The position numbers and the translations under genes were made by a program. A DNA stretch of 64,000 nt, from positions 248,001 through 312,000 of the forward strand of contig NZ_QYOS01000023.1 of the NCBI RefSeq assembly GCF_003605195.1, in the 5' to 3' direction. Source of the DNA: Aurantiacibacter odishensis. GTDB lineage: Bacteria; Pseudomonadota; Alphaproteobacteria; Sphingomonadales; Sphingomonadaceae. The notes under the pieces were generated by a model that worked only from the letters and a program-made list of their open reading frames with translations, did no database searches and was not told the DNA's origin. This document shows positions 61,541-64,000 of this stretch, piece after piece. The first letter of the stretch is position 1. Each line of letters begins with the position of its first letter.

Positions 61541-64000
61541 TTCTCCAGAATGACGAACGGTGCCCAGATCGCCGGGTGGGCGGCATCCGGGATCTCGTCG
61601 CGCGCCATCAGGGCAAGCTGCGCCTGACGCAGCGCCTCTGCCCGCGACAGGCCCCGCGCCGCACCGCGCACTGTATCGACGCTGAGCACGGCGGCGACAT
61701 CGTCGCGCACGCGCCAGTGGCTGAGCATCAGGCTGCGCGCGCCTGCCTGAGCAAAGGCGGTGGCGAGGCCGGAATAGACCGGCGCGCCGCCGTCGGCACC
61801 CGATGCGGTGTTGCAGGCGGACAGGATCACCCAGTCCGCATCCAGCTTCAACTGCGCGATCTCGCTCGCGCCCAGCAAGCCGTCCTCACCGCTGTCCTCG
61901 CCAAGCGTGCCGAGCAGCAATGCAGGTTCCCACAGGTTGCGCAATTCCCCGGCGACGAGGCCATGCGTGGCGAATGCGATCACGCGGGCCTTCGACAGGT
62001 CCGCACGCTTGAAGTTCTCCTCCGCCGCGTCGCTGCCCACTAGCAGCACATCGTCGCCGGGCAGGGCTTCGGCCAGTGCGAGGAGTTCCGCGTCTGCGGT
62101 CAGCAGGGGCGGCAGATCGGCGATGCTGTCTGCCGCCGGACGGCCCGAACGGAACAGGCCCGCAAGCCGCACCTCGCTATCCCCCTCGCCCGGCAGTTGC
62201 GCACCACCGATCCCGGCAAAGGTCGACACGTCCGCCCCCCGCAGCGGCGCAGCGGCGCGACCCTGGGCGAAAACGGCGAGATTGCCGATCACCTGCGAGG
62301 CGGCATCGCGCACCAGCCACGGCGCGGAGGCGAGGTCTTCCCCGGCCTGCCCCGTCAGGAGCATGGCCAGGGGCAGACTGGCGAGCGACTGTCCACCGTA
62401 AAGGTAGACCTGATCGTAACCCGCGATGCCTTGCGGAAAGAGTTGCCCGAAAAGCGCATAGGCAGCCTTGGTCGGGAATGCCTTGAGGTCGCTGCCCGAA
62501 GTGACGGCCTCGCGCATGGCGGCCACATTGGAACGCAGGCTTTCGCCATCCATCGCGTTCCACGTCATGCCGCCCTCGTCGACCTGCGCCACCCAGCTGC
62601 CGTGTTTCGTTTCGACCGGGATGACGACCAGTTCGCCCTCGCCCAGTGACTGGCGCAGCCGTTCGAGCGATACGGGTTGCGGACGGATGCGGGCGATGAA
62701 ATCGGGGTGCCGCCCAACAAGCTGTGCCAGCAGGTCCGCCGCCTCTGCGTCCAGCCGGGCGCGCTGGCTGTCCAGCGCCTCTGCCGCCCCATCTTCGCCG
62801 TCTTCCGCCAGCCCGAGGGCTATGCGCCGCTCCACCAGTCGCAGGCGGCGGTTGGTATCGACAAGCCGGCGATGCAGCGCGAAGGCCTCGCTTGCCTCGC
62901 CGCTGCGTTCGTCGCTGGCGCGGCGCTGCGTCAGCGCAAGTTCCGACAGCGTGAGGATCTGCAAGGCCCCGAAGGCGCGGTCCTCGTCTCCGGCGGCAAG
63001 CGCGGTTGCGAGATACAGCAGCATCGCGGGGGAATTGGCGCTCGCCTGCCGCGCAATGTCGCGGTCGGCCGCGCGCACGTCGGAAAGCTTGCCGACCAGC
63101 TCTGCGGCGACCGGATCGATCGCCTGCCACAGCGCGTCGCCGCTTGCCGCCGCATCGCCGTCAAGCTGGCGCAGGCGGGCGAGCAGCATTTCGCCGAAGA
63201 TACGGTCGTTGTTGGACGGGATCAGCCGTTCCACCACGATCGGCACCCAGCGTTCCGCCAGAGTGCGGGCCTCGTCCGCGTCGCCGCGCCGGTAAAGCTG
63301 GTAGGCGTGCTCGATATGGAACACCGCCAGCGAGGGGTTTTGCGGGTCGAGCATGTCCGCCAGCACCGGCTGTGCATCGGCGATGCGCTGCGCGTAGAGG
63401 TCCCACTCGCCAAGCGATGCCGCCAGCCGCGCGCGGGTGCGCAGGAAGCCTGCCAGCGTGTTGGGGTCCATCAGGTTTCGGTGCTGCTCCAGTATCGCCG
63501 TCGCCGCGCCCGACAGCACGCTCGCTTCCTGCAGGCGGCCCGTTTCCTCCAGCGCCGTTGCGAGGACCATCTGCGAGGCCGCGGTATAGGGGTGCTCGTC
63601 CCCAAGCTGCGCCCGGCGCACGTCCAGCGTCTCGCGGATCACCGGAATCGCCTCGGCATAAAGCGCCGATTCCAGCAGCGCCTGCCCCAGCGTGTTGAGG
63701 ACATAGCCGTACCAAGCATGGTCGCGGCCAAGGTTCGCGCGGGCCAGCGCCTCCGCCTCGCGCGCTACGCGCACGGCCTCTGTATCGCGGCCCGTCTCGT
63801 CCAGCAGCGAGGCGAGACTGTCGAGCCGCTTGATGATTTCCAACGCGTCGTCCGGCCCGGCGGCCCGCTGTTCGTCCAGCGCGCGGCGCATCAGGTCCAG
63901 CGATTCCTCGTAGCGGCCCGAGGAATAGAGCACGTTGCCCAGCATCCCCAATGCGGAGGCGACTTCCTCGTGCGGCTCGTCATAGAGTTCCTGCCGGATG
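61537..64000 (-). CDS. TPR-CHAT protein, N-terminus outside window
   Basis: At least 821 residues; the frame is still open at the right edge, where codons read IRQELYDEPHEEVASALG, so the gene is cut off. The visible N-terminal part is a run of TPR repeats (LGNVLYSSGRYEESLDLMRRAL; LGQALLESALYAEAIPVIRETL). The C-terminal 350 residues are a CHAT caspase-like peptidase domain with the catalytic histidine in IAFATHGLVAGE and cysteine in ILSACNTASG. CHAT-TPR proteins cleave partner proteins in some immune and signalling systems; no partner such as a gasdermin is recognisable next to it. Confidence 0.88.
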   Translation of the reverse strand, partial: IRQELYDEPHEEVASALGMLGNVLYSSGRYEESLDLMRRALDEQRAAGPDDALEIIKRLDSLASLLDETGRDTEAVRVAREAEALARANLGRDHAWYGYVLNTLGQALLESALYAEAIPVIRETLDVRRAQLGDEHPYTAASQMVLATALEETGRLQEASVLSGAATAILEQHRNLMDPNTLAGFLRTRARLAASLGEWDLYAQRIADAQPVLADMLDPQNPSLAVFHIEHAYQLYRRGDADEARTLAERWVPIVVERLIPSNNDRIFGEMLLARLRQLDGDAAASGDALWQAIDPVAAELVGKLSDVRAADRDIARQASANSPAMLLYLATALAAGDEDRAFGALQILTLSELALTQRRASDERSGEASEAFALHRRLVDTNRRLRLVERRIALGLAEDGEDGAAEALDSQRARLDAEAADLLAQLVGRHPDFIARIRPQPVSLERLRQSLGEGELVVIPVETKHGSWVAQVDEGGMTWNAMDGESLRSNVAAMREAVTSGSDLKAFPTKAAYALFGQLFPQGIAGYDQVYLYGGQSLASLPLAMLLTGQAGEDLASAPWLVRDAASQVIGNLAVFAQGRAAAPLRGADVSTFAGIGGAQLPGEGDSEVRLAGLFRSGRPAADSIADLPPLLTADAELLALAEALPGDDVLLVGSDAAEENFKRADLSKARVIAFATHGLVAGELRNLWEPALLLGTLGEDSGEDGLLGASEIAQLKLDADWVILSACNTASGADGGAPVYSGLATAFAQAGARSLMLSHWRVRDDVAAVLSVDTVRGAARGLSRAEALRQAQLALMARDEIPDAAHPAIWAPFVILEN

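Overview
GC-rich chromosome of an alphaproteobacterium, almost certainly order Sphingomonadales and probably Erythrobacteraceae. The basis is a complete sphingomonad-type protocatechuate 4,5-cleavage gene set, a LigM-type tetrahydrofolate-dependent O-demethylase, GapR (DUF2312), and several short proteins typical of that order. Genes are packed tightly with frequent 1-8 bp overlaps, and no stretch of 300 bases lacks a gene or a recognisable element.

Region 1 (1-36 kb) is an aromatic (lignin monomer) catabolic block. A minus-strand operon runs ligK, an unlisted 47-aa membrane protein, ligU, ligI, an acyl-CoA synthetase and a PfkB sugar kinase. Divergent from it, a plus-strand operon runs a DUF1932 dehydrogenase, ligJ, a DUF2218 gene, ligA, ligB, (hairpin), ligC, an aldo/keto reductase and a CmcJ-like gene. 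LigM makes protocatechuate from vanillate, LigAB opens the ring, LigC and LigI go through pyrone dicarboxylate, and LigU, LigJ and LigK carry the product to pyruvate plus oxaloacetate. Around these sit SDRs, two NTF2-like proteins, a secreted amidohydrolase, a MetE-like methyltransferase, a PQQ/haem alcohol dehydrogenase, an aldehyde dehydrogenase, a probable phenylpropanoid ketoacyl-CoA hydrolase with an SDR, a TauD-type dioxygenase and LigM. No transcription factor is encoded in this block. Four of its divergent promoters carry a common DNA motif (TTGTATGCAACACTWAC and an extension), which suggests one outside regulator for the whole set.

Region 2 (36-64 kb) is mostly housekeeping: a SLC13-type permease, aspartate kinase, ubiG, glycerophosphodiesterase, yebC-ruvC, gapR, pyruvate kinase, tRNA-Gly(GCC), a thioredoxin-TPR protein, marC, yggT, argB, ppk2, nhaA, nrdB, a PepSY-type membrane protein behind a Fur-like palindrome, arylamine N-acetyltransferase and a truncated TPR-CHAT protein at the right edge.

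Two intergenic elements (18.64-18.81 kb and 49.67-49.93 kb) are built the same way. Inverted hairpins at each end have the flank TTGTTTT and a CTCC-type loop, but their stem sequences differ and stay perfectly paired. They look like a BIME/REP-like repeat family at gene ends.
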